Positions 17,932 to 26,084 are shown, numbered from the stretch's first letter. The stretch: DNA of 64,000 bases from Pseudoalteromonas sp. CO133X (GCA_004208945.1 SGPE01000015.1:1-64000), one strand, 5' to 3'. The notes: generated from the sequence alone by a model not told the origin. Translations and numbers: made by a program.

Positions 17932-19308
17932 ATGTCTTGGTATTCAATTTTACCACCCTTGATTGCTATCTTAATTGTGTTTTGGCGCAAAGAAGTGATC
18001 ATGGCGTTATTGGTCGCGGTTGCGTCGTCTGAGTTTTTACTTGCTCTGAATGGTGAAGGTAATACCTTGTTTTTCACCTTTATTAACACCATTGAGCGGG
18101 TTATTGAAGTTGCCAGTTCCCCAGGTAATAGCCGTATTCTTATTTTTAGTATTTTAATTGGTGCTTTACTTGCCTACATTCGTGAATCGGGTGGTGTGGC
18201 TGCAACGGTTAATTTATTAATGAATAAGGGCGTGGCAAAAAGTAAGCGCCAAGTGGGTTACTTAACCATGTTCTCGGGGATTGCGGTATTTATTGAATCG
18301 AACTTAAGTGTTTTAACTTCGGGTATTTTGTCTCGTGGCTTATTCGATAAATTTAAAATGAGCAGAGCGCGTCTTGCTTATATTATTGATAGTACCAGCG
18401 CACCTGTGTGTATCTTAATTTTACTCAATGGCTGGGGCGCATATGTGCTTGGTCTGCTGAGTAATTACGAAATGGAAGAGTCTGCGGTATCTGTGCTGTG
18501 GGGCAGCATTGGTTATAACTTCTACGCTATTATCGCGTTACTTATCGTGTTTTATACGATTACTTTCGACAAAGTACACGGCCCTTTAAAGCAAGCAGAA
18601 GAGAATTTTGAGCAGCAAGAAACTGAGCTTGCAGAAGAAGTAAAAGGCTCTAAAGCCCGTTACATGCTTATTCCACTTATTACCTTAATTGGTAGCATGG
18701 TTGGCTTTATGTTCTGGACTGGCGATGGCGATATTGCCAGTGGTAGTGGTTCTAAATCAGTGTTGTATGCCACTATTTTAGCTTGTGTTGTGGCGTACTT
18801 TTTAATGATTAGTTCTCGTGAATTTACTCACCATAAGCTTGTTGATATTGGCTTTAAAGGCATGGGTGAGTTACTGCCATTAGTGTCGATTGTATTGCTA
18901 TCGCTCACCTTAGGTGCAAGCTTGAAAGACTTAGGTACAGGTGTATTTGTGGCTGGCCTAGTAGGTGATTTTTTACCTATTTACTTGGTGGTGCCAGTGT
19001 TATTCTTAACAGGTGCGGTAATTTCATTTACCACAGGTACTTCATGGGGCACATTCGCGATTCTGATTCCAATCGGTGTACCGCTCATTCAAGCTTTGGG
19101 TTTACCACCTTCATTAGTGATTGCGGCTATTTTAGGTGGCGGTGTGTTTGGCGATCACTGCTCGCCAATTTCAGATACCAGCGCGGTATCGGCCATTGCA
19201 TCAGGGTGTGATTTATTAACTCACGTGAAAACCCAAATGCCGTATGCTTTATTCGGCGGTGCGTTAACCTTCATCGCTTATCTAGTAACGAGTATTATTG
19301 TTTTATAA
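17932..19308 (+). CDS. NhaC-family sodium-linked transporter
   Basis: A 458-residue inner-membrane protein with 10-12 hydrophobic segments. Family features include YIRESGG near 80, SRARLAYIIDSTSAPVC and GGGVFGDHCSPISDTSAVSAIASGCD near the C-terminus, typical of Na+/H+ antiporter NhaC and related permeases. It lies 94 bases after the amidase-PBP4B gene on the same strand and may be cotranscribed with it. NhaC-like proteins include amino-acid and organic-acid exchangers, so a muropeptide, dipeptide or D-amino-acid cargo is possible. Plain Na+/H+ exchange supporting the sodium-driven MurT is the alternative. The sequence does not decide between them. Confidence 0.75.
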   Translation: MSWYSILPPLIAILIVFWRKEVIMALLVAVASSEFLLALNGEGNTLFFTFINTIERVIEVASSPGNSRILIFSILIGALLAYIRESGGVAATVNLLMNKGVAKSKRQVGYLTMFSGIAVFIESNLSVLTSGILSRGLFDKFKMSRARLAYIIDSTSAPVCILILLNGWGAYVLGLLSNYEMEESAVSVLWGSIGYNFYAIIALLIVFYTITFDKVHGPLKQAEENFEQQETELAEEVKGSKARYMLIPLITLIGSMVGFMFWTGDGDIASGSGSKSVLYATILACVVAYFLMISSREFTHHKLVDIGFKGMGELLPLVSIVLLSLTLGASLKDLGTGVFVAGLVGDFLPIYLVVPVLFLTGAVISFTTGTSWGTFAILIPIGVPLIQALGLPPSLVIAAILGGGVFGDHCSPISDTSAVSAIASGCDLLTHVKTQMPYALFGGALTFIAYLVTSIIVL

Positions 19309-19344
19309 TTAATAGCTTGAAGTTAATCGTTGTAAGCTATACGT

Positions 19345-19374
19345 AAAAACCACAGACTTTCTCTGTGGTTTTTT
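19345..19374 (+). terminator. terminator after the NhaC-family gene
   Basis: AACCACAGA pairs with TCTGTGGTT around CTTTC and runs into T6. It marks the right edge of the peptidoglycan-scavenging locus. Confidence 0.85.
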
Positions 19375-19401
19375 ATTGCTTGTATATTGCAAAAACCATC
19401 G

Positions 19402-19424
19402 CGCGAAATAAATTTCACGCCTAC
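19402..19424. repeat. dispersed extragenic palindrome, copy 2
   Basis: CGCGAAAT-AA-ATTTCACG-CCTAC, preceded by ACCATCG as in copy 4 at 22031. The arms form a near-perfect hairpin. It lies between convergent genes. Confidence 0.7.
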
Positions 19425-19458
19425 AATACTCGATAGCCCGCACGTTCAAATCTTACAG

Positions 19459-20595
19459 TTATATCTTAGGTACAACCTTATAAACACCCACACCATCAAC
19501 ACCAAGATATAAATCACCATTTGGATGGGTGGCTAGGCTGCGTACACGGCCTACACCTTCAAATACCTTGCTGTGGCCTGTTACTTTGTCACCATCAAGT
19601 TTTACCAAAACGAGGTGGCCAAATTTCATCGAACCCACGGCAATGTGACCTTGCCACTGTGGGTATTTATCGCTGGTGATAAATTCCATTCCAGAAGGGG
19701 CAATTGAAGGCACCCAATACCAATCAGGTTGTTCCATTCCTTCGCGACTAGTTTCGTCGGTAATTTTCGTACCAATGTAGTTGATCCCATAGGTGATCTC
19801 AGGCCAACCATAGTTTGCACCTGCTTTAACTATGTTGATTTCATCGCCGCCACGAGGGCCATGTTCATGGCTCCAAATAACTCCCGTCTCAGGGTGCATT
19901 GCCATACCTTGTGGGTTACGGTGTCCATATGAATAAATACTTTTGTGAGTTGTTTTATGGTTATAAAACGGGTTTGATTTAGGGATGGAACCATCGCTAT
20001 TGATACGGTGAATTTTACCCGCATCATAGTCTAGGCTTTGTGGGTGAACGTCTCTTTTGCCACGGTCGCCAATAGAGAAGTACAGGTAACCGTCTTTGTC
20101 GAATTCAATACGCGAACCATAGTGTTTCGTTGTTTTAATATTTGGCTCACCATCAAACAATAATTGCTGGTCAACAAGTGCCATATCTTTAAAGCGGGCG
20201 CGCATAATCGAGGTATTGTAACCCTCACCATCGCCTTCATAACCCGAGTATGAAAAGTAAATCCAACCATTGTCGGCAAAGTTCGGATCAAGCTCTATAT
20301 CTAATAAGCCCCCTTGGCCTTCATCATGCACTTTAGGAGTTCCTTTAACTGTTTGCTCAACGAGTTTGCCATCACGAATTAATCTAAGCTCGCCACGCCT
20401 ATCAGTGACAAGTAAGTCACGCTCGTTAAGCCAAGCCATACCCCAAGGAATTTGAATTCCTTCGCTTACTAATTCTAGTTTGTAGTTATTCGCGCTGGCA
20501 TCCAGAGGAATCTTTTGCTCCGGCTGAGCACAGGCTTGCAAGCTCGATAAGCTAATCGAGGCAATGATTAAACTGTTAAACAAAGACCTTTTCAT
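19459..20595 (-). CDS. PQQ-dependent sugar (aldose) dehydrogenase, YliI/Asd type
   Basis: A 378-residue exported glucose/sorbosone dehydrogenase-family beta-propeller. The leader ends SLQAC, so it may be a lipoprotein. Family motifs include EGIQIPWGMAWL, LLVTDRRGELRLI, GGLLDIELDPNF, SIGDRGKRD, YSYGHRNPQGMAMHP and WSHEHGPRGGDEINIV. E. coli YliI (Asd) oxidises aldoses in the periplasm with PQQ and calcium. No PQQ biosynthesis genes are nearby. The ribosome site GGAG precedes the ATG. The gene stands alone beside the muropeptide locus; a role in amino-sugar oxidation cannot be inferred. Confidence 0.88.
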   Translation of the reverse strand: MKRSLFNSLIIASISLSSLQACAQPEQKIPLDASANNYKLELVSEGIQIPWGMAWLNERDLLVTDRRGELRLIRDGKLVEQTVKGTPKVHDEGQGGLLDIELDPNFADNGWIYFSYSGYEGDGEGYNTSIMRARFKDMALVDQQLLFDGEPNIKTTKHYGSRIEFDKDGYLYFSIGDRGKRDVHPQSLDYDAGKIHRINSDGSIPKSNPFYNHKTTHKSIYSYGHRNPQGMAMHPETGVIWSHEHGPRGGDEINIVKAGANYGWPEITYGINYIGTKITDETSREGMEQPDWYWVPSIAPSGMEFITSDKYPQWQGHIAVGSMKFGHLVLVKLDGDKVTGHSKVFEGVGRVRSLATHPNGDLYLGVDGVGVYKVVPKI

Positions 20596-20716
20596 AGTAA
20601 CTCCATATTTTAAAACACGATGTTATTAGCCTAGCTGGTTCAGCATTAAATTGTTATTAACTTTAAGGAATGTGCGATTATTGGTAGAAAAAGTGGGATA
20701 AAAATAAGCTGTAACT

Positions 20717-20739
20717 GTAGGCGTGAAATTTATTTCGCG
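20717..20739. repeat. dispersed extragenic palindrome, copy 3, overlapping the fic stop codon
   Basis: GTAGGCGTGAAAT-TT-ATTTCGCG. Its last bases overlap the 3' end of the Fic gene: the final codons GCG AAA and the TAA stop on the minus strand (20730-20738) come from the repeat. Confidence 0.75.
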
Positions 20740-21842
20740 TGAAAATGCCTATTCAATAAATAGCGTGTGCTTCTGCCTGCACCAGCTTTCACTAAGCAAT
20801 GCTTTTCGACTAAAGCAGCTAAATGCCTTGTGGCTGTTGGTTTACTAACTTTTGCAACTTTGTGGTACTGGGAGGTAGAAATACCATCTTCAAAATCACC
20901 ATCAAGCATACGGTTCAGGACTTTTATTTGCTCTTTGGCTAATTTGCTTATATCAATTGAGTGCCAGTAATTAGCTTTAAAAATTGTTCTATCAATTTCC
21001 TGCTGTACGTCCTCAAAGGTTGAATTTAAGGTATTAAAAAACCACACCAACCAAGTTGTTATATCCAAACTTCCTTTTTGGGTTTGTTCAAGCGTTTCGT
21101 AGTAGCTTTTTCTATTTGCCAAAATACCGACAGACATTGCATAAAACCTGACTGATTGCTGCTCTGCTTGGGCTAAAGCTAAGTCAGTAAGTAAACGCGT
21201 TACTCGACCATTACCGTCGTCAAGTGGATGTAGGGTAACAAACCATAAATGAGTGATAGCAGCTCTTATTAGTGGATCTAAAGAGACATCTAGCTTGGAT
21301 TCATTGAACCAACTAATAAACTGCGTTAGTTCTTTATCTAAAATAGCGCGACTTGGCGCTTCGAAGTGAACCGTTGGTTTGTCTATTCGCCCTGATACAA
21401 CTTGCATGGGAGTGTTACCTCTTAATTGCCCGCCGATAATGTTAGTTAATAATGAATTATCTTTGGGGAACAAGCGTTTATGCCAGTGCAAAATTCTTTC
21501 TAGTGATAGGGGGGAGTCGAGGTTGCTCACCGCATCAAGCATAATTTCTGCTAAACCATCTGTTTGCTCATTGGTAGGAAAAGGCTGTTCTTCTGATATC
21601 CCTAGCTTGTTTGCTAAGGATGAGCGTACTGAAAAGGCGTTTAGGTTTTCACCTTCAATAGCACTTGAGTGGATAATGTTCGCCAATAGGGTATCAAGGA
21701 GGTTTTCTGTTTGGTCTTGAACTTGGCTTGTCATTTTCCCAAGTAAAATACCTTGGTTAAACCGTGTGTTTCTAACGAGAGGTTCAATGAGGTTTTCATT
21801 CCAAGCAAAGTTAGGCCAGTTAGCTTGTTGCCATATCCACAT
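20730..21842 (-). CDS. Fic family protein with C-terminal winged helix
   Basis: A 370-residue Fic-domain protein, predicted to transfer AMP (or another nucleotide moiety) from ATP to protein hydroxyls. The N-terminal DUF4172-like segment (WIWQQANWPNFAW) precedes a candidate inhibitory helix S59-x3-E63-G64 (SSAIEG), which in class II Fic enzymes blocks ATP binding. The catalytic motif is H205-PLDDGNGR. Residues about 315-367 form a winged-helix DNA-binding region (SQYHKVAKVSKPTATRHLAALVEK). Enzyme plus DNA-binding domain suggests autoregulation, and palindromes lie upstream. No antitoxin-like partner gene is adjacent. The C-terminal residues are read from a dispersed repeat, so the original end may have been altered. 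Target unknown. Confidence 0.88.
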   Translation of the reverse strand: MWIWQQANWPNFAWNENLIEPLVRNTRFNQGILLGKMTSQVQDQTENLLDTLLANIIHSSAIEGENLNAFSVRSSLANKLGISEEQPFPTNEQTDGLAEIMLDAVSNLDSPLSLERILHWHKRLFPKDNSLLTNIIGGQLRGNTPMQVVSGRIDKPTVHFEAPSRAILDKELTQFISWFNESKLDVSLDPLIRAAITHLWFVTLHPLDDGNGRVTRLLTDLALAQAEQQSVRFYAMSVGILANRKSYYETLEQTQKGSLDITTWLVWFFNTLNSTFEDVQQEIDRTIFKANYWHSIDISKLAKEQIKVLNRMLDGDFEDGISTSQYHKVAKVSKPTATRHLAALVEKHCLVKAGAGRSTRYLLNRHFHAK

Positions 21843-21904
21843 ACCATCACCTGATTTGAATTACGCTTAATATCAAATCATATTGTGAGTTGTTTTTTGA
21901 GTTT

Positions 21905-21929
21905 AATCAAATCAAAAATTGATTTGATT
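21905..21929. promoter_or_regulatory. inverted repeat upstream of fic, candidate autoregulatory operator
   Basis: Ten-base perfect arms AATCAAATCA and TGATTTGATT surround AAAAT, about 63 bases before the fic ATG. The element ATCAAATC recurs at about 21873 and its complement GATTTGAA at about 21852, so the region may bind a repeat-recognising protein such as the Fic winged helix itself. Confidence 0.5.
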
Positions 21930-22030
21930 ATGACTTCTTCTCAATGTTGAATATCAAACACCCATGCCAAATTAATAATGCAGATTTTTTTATCGCGTAC
22001 TTCGTACTAGTAGTAGCTTCAGAAACCATC

Positions 22031-22054
22031 GCGTGAAATAAATTTCACGCCTAC
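22031..22054. repeat. dispersed extragenic palindrome, copy 4
   Basis: GCGTGAAAT-AA-ATTTCACGC followed by CTAC. The arms are perfectly complementary over nine bases. The preceding ACCATC is shared with copy 2 at 19402. Confidence 0.75.
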
Positions 22055-22106
22055 GCGGGGTAAACCGCTGCTACCTATAAGCCCGTAATTTTACTCTTGT
22101 AACTCA

Positions 22107-22706
22107 CTAAATCGTACAATTTTTCGCCTCATGGGTTAGCTGTTTGAGTGCGATGATTTGGCCTTGTTTGTTTTGGTCTAGGGCGAGTAGGTCTCCTTGG
22201 TGAATATGAGTATCTAGGGTGCCGTGTTTTTGTAGCTCTTCAAGGAGTGACTGCTTTATTTGTACTATGACATTTTGCTCACAGTCTGCGATATACCAGT
22301 CGTCATCAACGCTTACTAAACGGCCAGTGAAGCTGGTACGGGCTTGGTGATTAGCTAATGCTTGTTGGTAGTTCGTATCTAGGTTTTGTTTTTGTTGTTT
22401 AAGATTACTCACATAGCTGCCTTTGGCGTCGAGTTCGTGTACCTCAAGCCATTGATAATCTGATAAATCCACAGCATAAACATCGGTTAACTCGCGGTTG
22501 TTGTATTGCAGCATGACAAAACCAAGAATCGCTAAAGCAGCAAAAACACCGGTCAATTGTAAGCCTAAAAAGCGCTGTGGCCTTGGCTTTGCTGACTGTG
22601 GTTTTTGCATGTCTGAAAGCTCGTCGCTGCTTAAGGTGTGCTCTGCCTTACGTTTTTGAAAATGTGCTTTTAAATCAGCATCGAATTGCTCGTCGTTACG
22701 CTTCAT
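22107..22706 (-). CDS. putative anti-sigma factor (single-pass membrane protein)
   Basis: A 199-residue protein I do not recognise by domain. A charged N-terminal segment of about 45 residues would be cytoplasmic, one membrane helix spans about 47-66 (LQLTGVFAALAILGFVMLQY), and the rest would be periplasmic. This topology, an 11-base overlap with the end of the ECF sigma gene, and its last place in a tonB-sigma operon point to an anti-sigma factor. No ZAS-type His-Cys motif is visible. It could instead be an unrelated membrane protein. Confidence 0.6.
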   Translation of the reverse strand: MKRNDEQFDADLKAHFQKRKAEHTLSSDELSDMQKPQSAKPRPQRFLGLQLTGVFAALAILGFVMLQYNNRELTDVYAVDLSDYQWLEVHELDAKGSYVSNLKQQKQNLDTNYQQALANHQARTSFTGRLVSVDDDWYIADCEQNVIVQIKQSLLEELQKHGTLDTHIHQGDLLALDQNKQGQIIALKQLTHEAKNCTI

Positions 22707-23247
22707 GATAGCCTCCTAGTTGTTGTTTCAGGTTTTGACGGGCATATCGCAGCCGAGTTTTAATGGTCTCTGGGTTACTTTGCGTGATAGCGACAATATC
22801 TTCGAGACTAAAGCCTTCTTGCTGTAAGGTCAGCGCTTCTCGCTGTGCAAAGCTAAGTGCCATGAGTGCTTTATCAAAGGCTTCGTAGTCGTAGTGATAA
22901 CTTGCATCCTGCGCTTCAGCAAATAGTTGGTTGTCTTCTAATTCAACGAACTTTTGCTGCTTACGAAATTCATCAATTAACAAATTACGTGCTAACCGAA
23001 ATAGCCATGCTTTTGGGTTGTTTTGAGCAGTGTAAAAGTCACGTTTATCAATGACTTTTAACCAGGTTTGCTGGCATATATCGAGGGCAAGATCTTTATC
23101 ACTTTGTGTGACTAGGTAGTGATAAAGATCGTTCCCGTATTGAGCAACGAGTTGGTTAAGGTAACGGTTGTCGCCCGTTTTGGCGTACTGAGCCAAACAA
23201 TCTGTGTTTGGCTTGTCAAATAACCATGTCTTGATGCTCATTAGCAT
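22696..23247 (-). CDS. ECF-type RNA polymerase sigma factor
   Basis: A 183-residue sigma-70-family factor. Region 2 is seen around residues 45-105 (DICQQTWLKVIDKRDF, PKAWLFRLARNLLIDEFRK). Region 4 follows at about 125-175 (ALSFAQREALTLQQEGFSLEDI, ETIKTRLRYARQNLKQQL). There is no region 1.1 or 3, as expected for the ECF group. It lies 6 bases after the tonB stop and overlaps the putative anti-sigma gene, so all three are probably one transcript. The signal it answers is unknown. Confidence 0.88.
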   Translation of the reverse strand: MLMSIKTWLFDKPNTDCLAQYAKTGDNRYLNQLVAQYGNDLYHYLVTQSDKDLALDICQQTWLKVIDKRDFYTAQNNPKAWLFRLARNLLIDEFRKQQKFVELEDNQLFAEAQDASYHYDYEAFDKALMALSFAQREALTLQQEGFSLEDIVAITQSNPETIKTRLRYARQNLKQQLGGYHEA

Positions 23248-23253
23248 AGGCAG

Positions 23254-23901
23254 TTATCCATCTATTTTAAAATCAAGTTGAACGCTCTGGTTTGTTTGTA
23301 ATTGTGCCACACCTTCAACAATTTTAGGGCGATATTTCCAACGTTTAATCGCGCGAATTGCTTCGCGGTCAAATACCCGTTTTGGCTCAGCATCAATAAT
23401 AACAGGGTTAATCACTTCGCCCGTCGGTGAAATGCTAAAGCTAATTTGCACCCAGCCTTCAATACCATCGCGGGCTGCGACCGGCGGATATTTAGGGTTT
23501 ATACGCACGATAGGCGTTGCATCTCCCGTTGGTTGATTAATGGTTTTACTAAGTGTGTCGCCAATGCCATCAAAGGTCATTGTTGGTGTTGCATCGGCAA
23601 TGACCATTGTATCTGGGGTTTCAGCCGCAGGGCGTGGTGGCGCTTTTGGCGGCATTTTAGCAACTGGCGGTGGCGGCAGTGTTTGTTTTACTTGTACTTT
23701 TGAGTCTTCAGGTACTTCATAAATTTCAACCGTGATATCTGGACCTAGCTCTACATCGGCTCTTTGCTCAGCAGAAATTAAGTACTGCATGAAGGCAAAT
23801 GCTGCAAAGGTCATTACACCGCCGCCAATAATTGCTGCGCTTGTCTTTAAAGCGGTATTGCTGTTATTCAAGCTTGCTGAGTTTAGTGGTAAAGTATGCA
23901 T
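23254..23901 (-). CDS. tonB: TonB-family energy transducer
   Basis: A 215-residue protein with one N-terminal membrane helix (about residues 22-42), a proline-rich periplasmic stretch (LPPPPVAKMPPKAPPRP) and a C-terminal TonB domain (PKYPPVAARDGIEGWVQISF, AIRAIKRWKYRP). It passes proton-motive energy from ExbB/ExbD to outer-membrane receptors; no exbB or exbD is in the window. The ATG at 23901 is chosen because AGAGGA precedes it by seven bases; a GTG 25 codons upstream lacks a good site. It leads the operon with an ECF sigma factor and a putative anti-sigma gene, an uncommon grouping. Confidence 0.88.
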   Translation of the reverse strand: MHTLPLNSASLNNSNTALKTSAAIIGGGVMTFAAFAFMQYLISAEQRADVELGPDITVEIYEVPEDSKVQVKQTLPPPPVAKMPPKAPPRPAAETPDTMVIADATPTMTFDGIGDTLSKTINQPTGDATPIVRINPKYPPVAARDGIEGWVQISFSISPTGEVINPVIIDAEPKRVFDREAIRAIKRWKYRPKIVEGVAQLQTNQSVQLDFKIDG

Positions 23902-24019
23902 AGCCGTTCCTCTTTGGATAATTGCTTTCATAGCTAAAACGGCTGGCAAATAAAAAAGGGGTGAAAATTTTTTCACTTTTTATTTCTTCACTAATTTTAG
24001 TGTGACTTTTTAGGTTGTT

Positions 24020-24526
24020 ATGAAACTTATTCAAATAGATAAAGCCCGTTACCGTAAACATTTAAACCACGTGATTATTGCCTGCATCATAGCTTTAGCC
24101 GTTGGCAGTTTAGCCATTTCACAAGCGCTAATTGCGTTCTTCCCTGACCCAAGCGGTAGCCATTTTCATTGGAACTTGTTAGGTGTTGTTGTGTGTAGTG
24201 TGCTGGTGGGCTTTGTGCTTAATAAGTACCGCAACCATGATTACATGACTGAAATTGTTTATGTGTGGGAGCTTAAAAAAGCCCTTAATAAAATCACCCG
24301 CAAAATGCCAAAGTTAAAAGCAGCAGGGCGTGAGGGTAATGCCGATGCTTTGTTAGCCATTCATTACAGCTATGCGGGGTCGCGTTTGTTATGGCAGCTT
24401 GATGACAACACCATTACCATGGATGAGTTGGCAATTAAGCAGGCTGAGCTTGATAGTGTGGCAGATAAATACAATCTCTCGCTTGATGCAGAATGTTATG
24501 ATGAGTCAATCTTAAAGCAATTTTAA
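24020..24526 (+). CDS. DUF3087 family membrane protein
   Basis: A 168-residue protein with two membrane helices near the N-terminus (about 19-40 and 53-70) and a cytoplasmic helical C-terminal half (YVWELKKALNKITRKM...). The overall sequence looks like the DUF3087 family found in marine gammaproteobacteria, whose function is unknown. It is followed after nine bases by a low-molecular-weight phosphatase gene and probably shares its transcript. Confidence 0.75.
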   Translation: MKLIQIDKARYRKHLNHVIIACIIALAVGSLAISQALIAFFPDPSGSHFHWNLLGVVVCSVLVGFVLNKYRNHDYMTEIVYVWELKKALNKITRKMPKLKAAGREGNADALLAIHYSYAGSRLLWQLDDNTITMDELAIKQAELDSVADKYNLSLDAECYDESILKQF

Positions 24527-24535
24527 GGGTGCGTA

Positions 24536-24985
24536 ATGAAAAAGGTGTTGATTGTTTGTTTAGGCAATATTTGCCGCTCACCTACTGCTGAGGCGGTACT
24601 TCGTAGCCGTGCAAAGGCACTGGGTGTCAATGTTAAAGTTGACTCTGCTGGCACCATTGGTTATCACCAAGGCAACCCTCCAGATTCACGCTCAAAAGCA
24701 GCAGCCGAAAAGCGTGGCTATAGTTTTAAAGGCATATATTCACGACCTGTCACTCAAGCTGATTTTCATGAGTTTGATTTAATTCTTGCGGCTGATAAGC
24801 AAAACCTTGCTGATTTAAAAGCTCAGTGCCCTGAGCACCTGCAATATAAGCTGTCGTTGTTTTTAAGTCATGGTGATGCAGGGGAGAGCGAGATCCCAGA
24901 TCCCTATTACGGTGGCGATCAAGGTTTTGAAAAGGTACTCGATTTAATTGAAGACGCAGCAGATAACTTGCTTAATAAGTTATGA
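24536..24985 (+). CDS. low-molecular-weight protein-tyrosine phosphatase
   Basis: A 149-residue cytoplasmic phosphatase. The P-loop C8-LGNIC-R14-S is at the N-terminus and the general-acid segment is IPDPYYGG near 120. Length is normal. Bacterial members such as Wzb remove phosphate from tyrosine kinases that control capsule export; others act on small molecules or arginine phosphate. No capsule genes are nearby, so its partner is not indicated. Confidence 0.9.
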   Translation: MKKVLIVCLGNICRSPTAEAVLRSRAKALGVNVKVDSAGTIGYHQGNPPDSRSKAAAEKRGYSFKGIYSRPVTQADFHEFDLILAADKQNLADLKAQCPEHLQYKLSLFLSHGDAGESEIPDPYYGGDQGFEKVLDLIEDAADNLLNKL

Positions 24986-25006
24986 TAGGGTCGCACTGCG
25001 ACCCTG
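24986..25006. terminator. hairpin between convergent phosphatase and TonB-C genes
   Basis: AGGGTCGCA and TGCGACCCT form a tight GC-rich hairpin directly after the phosphatase stop, in front of a T-rich stretch. It may serve both converging transcripts. Confidence 0.65.
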
Positions 25007-25010
25007 TTGT

Positions 25011-26084
25011 TTATTTGTTGATTTTAAAGTCTAATTGCACCTTAGAAATCGCTGCAACGGCTTGGCCGTTTTCAAATTTAGGGGCATAACGCCATTGTTC
25101 TACAGCCCTTTTGGCTTCTGTCTCAAAAGCGCCTCCGCCTTTAGATTCAATAACCGTTATTTTATCAACAAAGCCTGATGGGGTTACTTCAAATTCCATG
25201 ACAACACTGCCGCTTTGGCCTCGCTGCGCTTTTATCAATGGGTATTTAGGATTGACACGATACAGGGGTTCTTGTTCTTGGCTGTCTTTCCATGGCACCA
25301 TTTTGGCAATGGCAACACAATGCTTAGTGGCTTCTTCTCGTTTGCCCACTTTTTCGTAAAGATGTACAAGTTTAGAGTGAGCATCCAGCTCTGCTTTATG
25401 ATCAAAACTCAGTGCTTCATCAAAAACAGTGACGACATGAGTCAAACGCTCTATCGCTTGCTCGTAGTTCTTTTTATGCTCTGCAAACGCGGCAACTAAA
25501 AAGTCAGCTTCAATGCGCTCAACAGAGTTTTCAGGGATATTATTTCTATAATATTCGTCGGCTTCCTCTAGGTAAGCTTTTGCTGTGAAGTAACGACCAC
25601 CACTTGGTTTGTAAGCGAGAATACGCGCTGCTTTGAGTTTGCTATCAGCAACTAGTTTGTGATCTTTTTTTATTGTGGCGATTTCAATCGCGTCTTCAAG
25701 GTAGTCAAAAGCAAGTCTTGGCGATTTAGTTGAATGAGCTAAACCAAATAATGAGTCGTAAACCTCGTTGCTCAGCTTCCCATGATTTTTTGCTAAAATA
25801 TCGTAAGCATATTTGAATAGCTCAAAGCGCTCCTGTTGCTTGTTTTCAGGTAGGGTATTGGCATAGTTGATTGCTAAATTCGCTGTATTTTCAGCATTTT
25901 CACCATATACCTTTTGACCAAGCGTATAGGCTTTTTTAGCAAGCTCAGTGGCGTCTTCATGTTTCTCTATAGCGGCTAGGTAAGCACGATAAGTGTTATT
26001 AAATTCTGAGTTTATATCTTGGCTTGCCAAAGAGGGTTGGCTTAATAGCAAGGTAGCACATAATGCGAGAGACATTTTTTTCAT
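25011..26084 (-). CDS. periplasmic TonB-C-domain protein with helical repeats
   Basis: A 357-residue exported protein. After a signal peptide ending SLAS (about residue 21), residues 25-260 are helical and TPR-like (repeated A-x-E-x-Y patterns), and the last 90 residues are a TonB C-terminal domain (NPKYPLIKAQRGQSGSVVMEF, AVEQWRYAPKF). It has a cleavable leader instead of an anchor helix and lacks a proline-rich spacer, so it is unlikely to be a classical TonB. Such TPR-TonB_C proteins are common in Alteromonadales; their role is unclear. It may bind TonB boxes or compete with TonB. Confidence 0.75.
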   Translation of the reverse strand: MKKMSLALCATLLLSQPSLASQDINSEFNNTYRAYLAAIEKHEDATELAKKAYTLGQKVYGENAENTANLAINYANTLPENKQQERFELFKYAYDILAKNHGKLSNEVYDSLFGLAHSTKSPRLAFDYLEDAIEIATIKKDHKLVADSKLKAARILAYKPSGGRYFTAKAYLEEADEYYRNNIPENSVERIEADFLVAAFAEHKKNYEQAIERLTHVVTVFDEALSFDHKAELDAHSKLVHLYEKVGKREEATKHCVAIAKMVPWKDSQEQEPLYRVNPKYPLIKAQRGQSGSVVMEFEVTPSGFVDKITVIESKGGGAFETEAKRAVEQWRYAPKFENGQAVAAISKVQLDFKINK

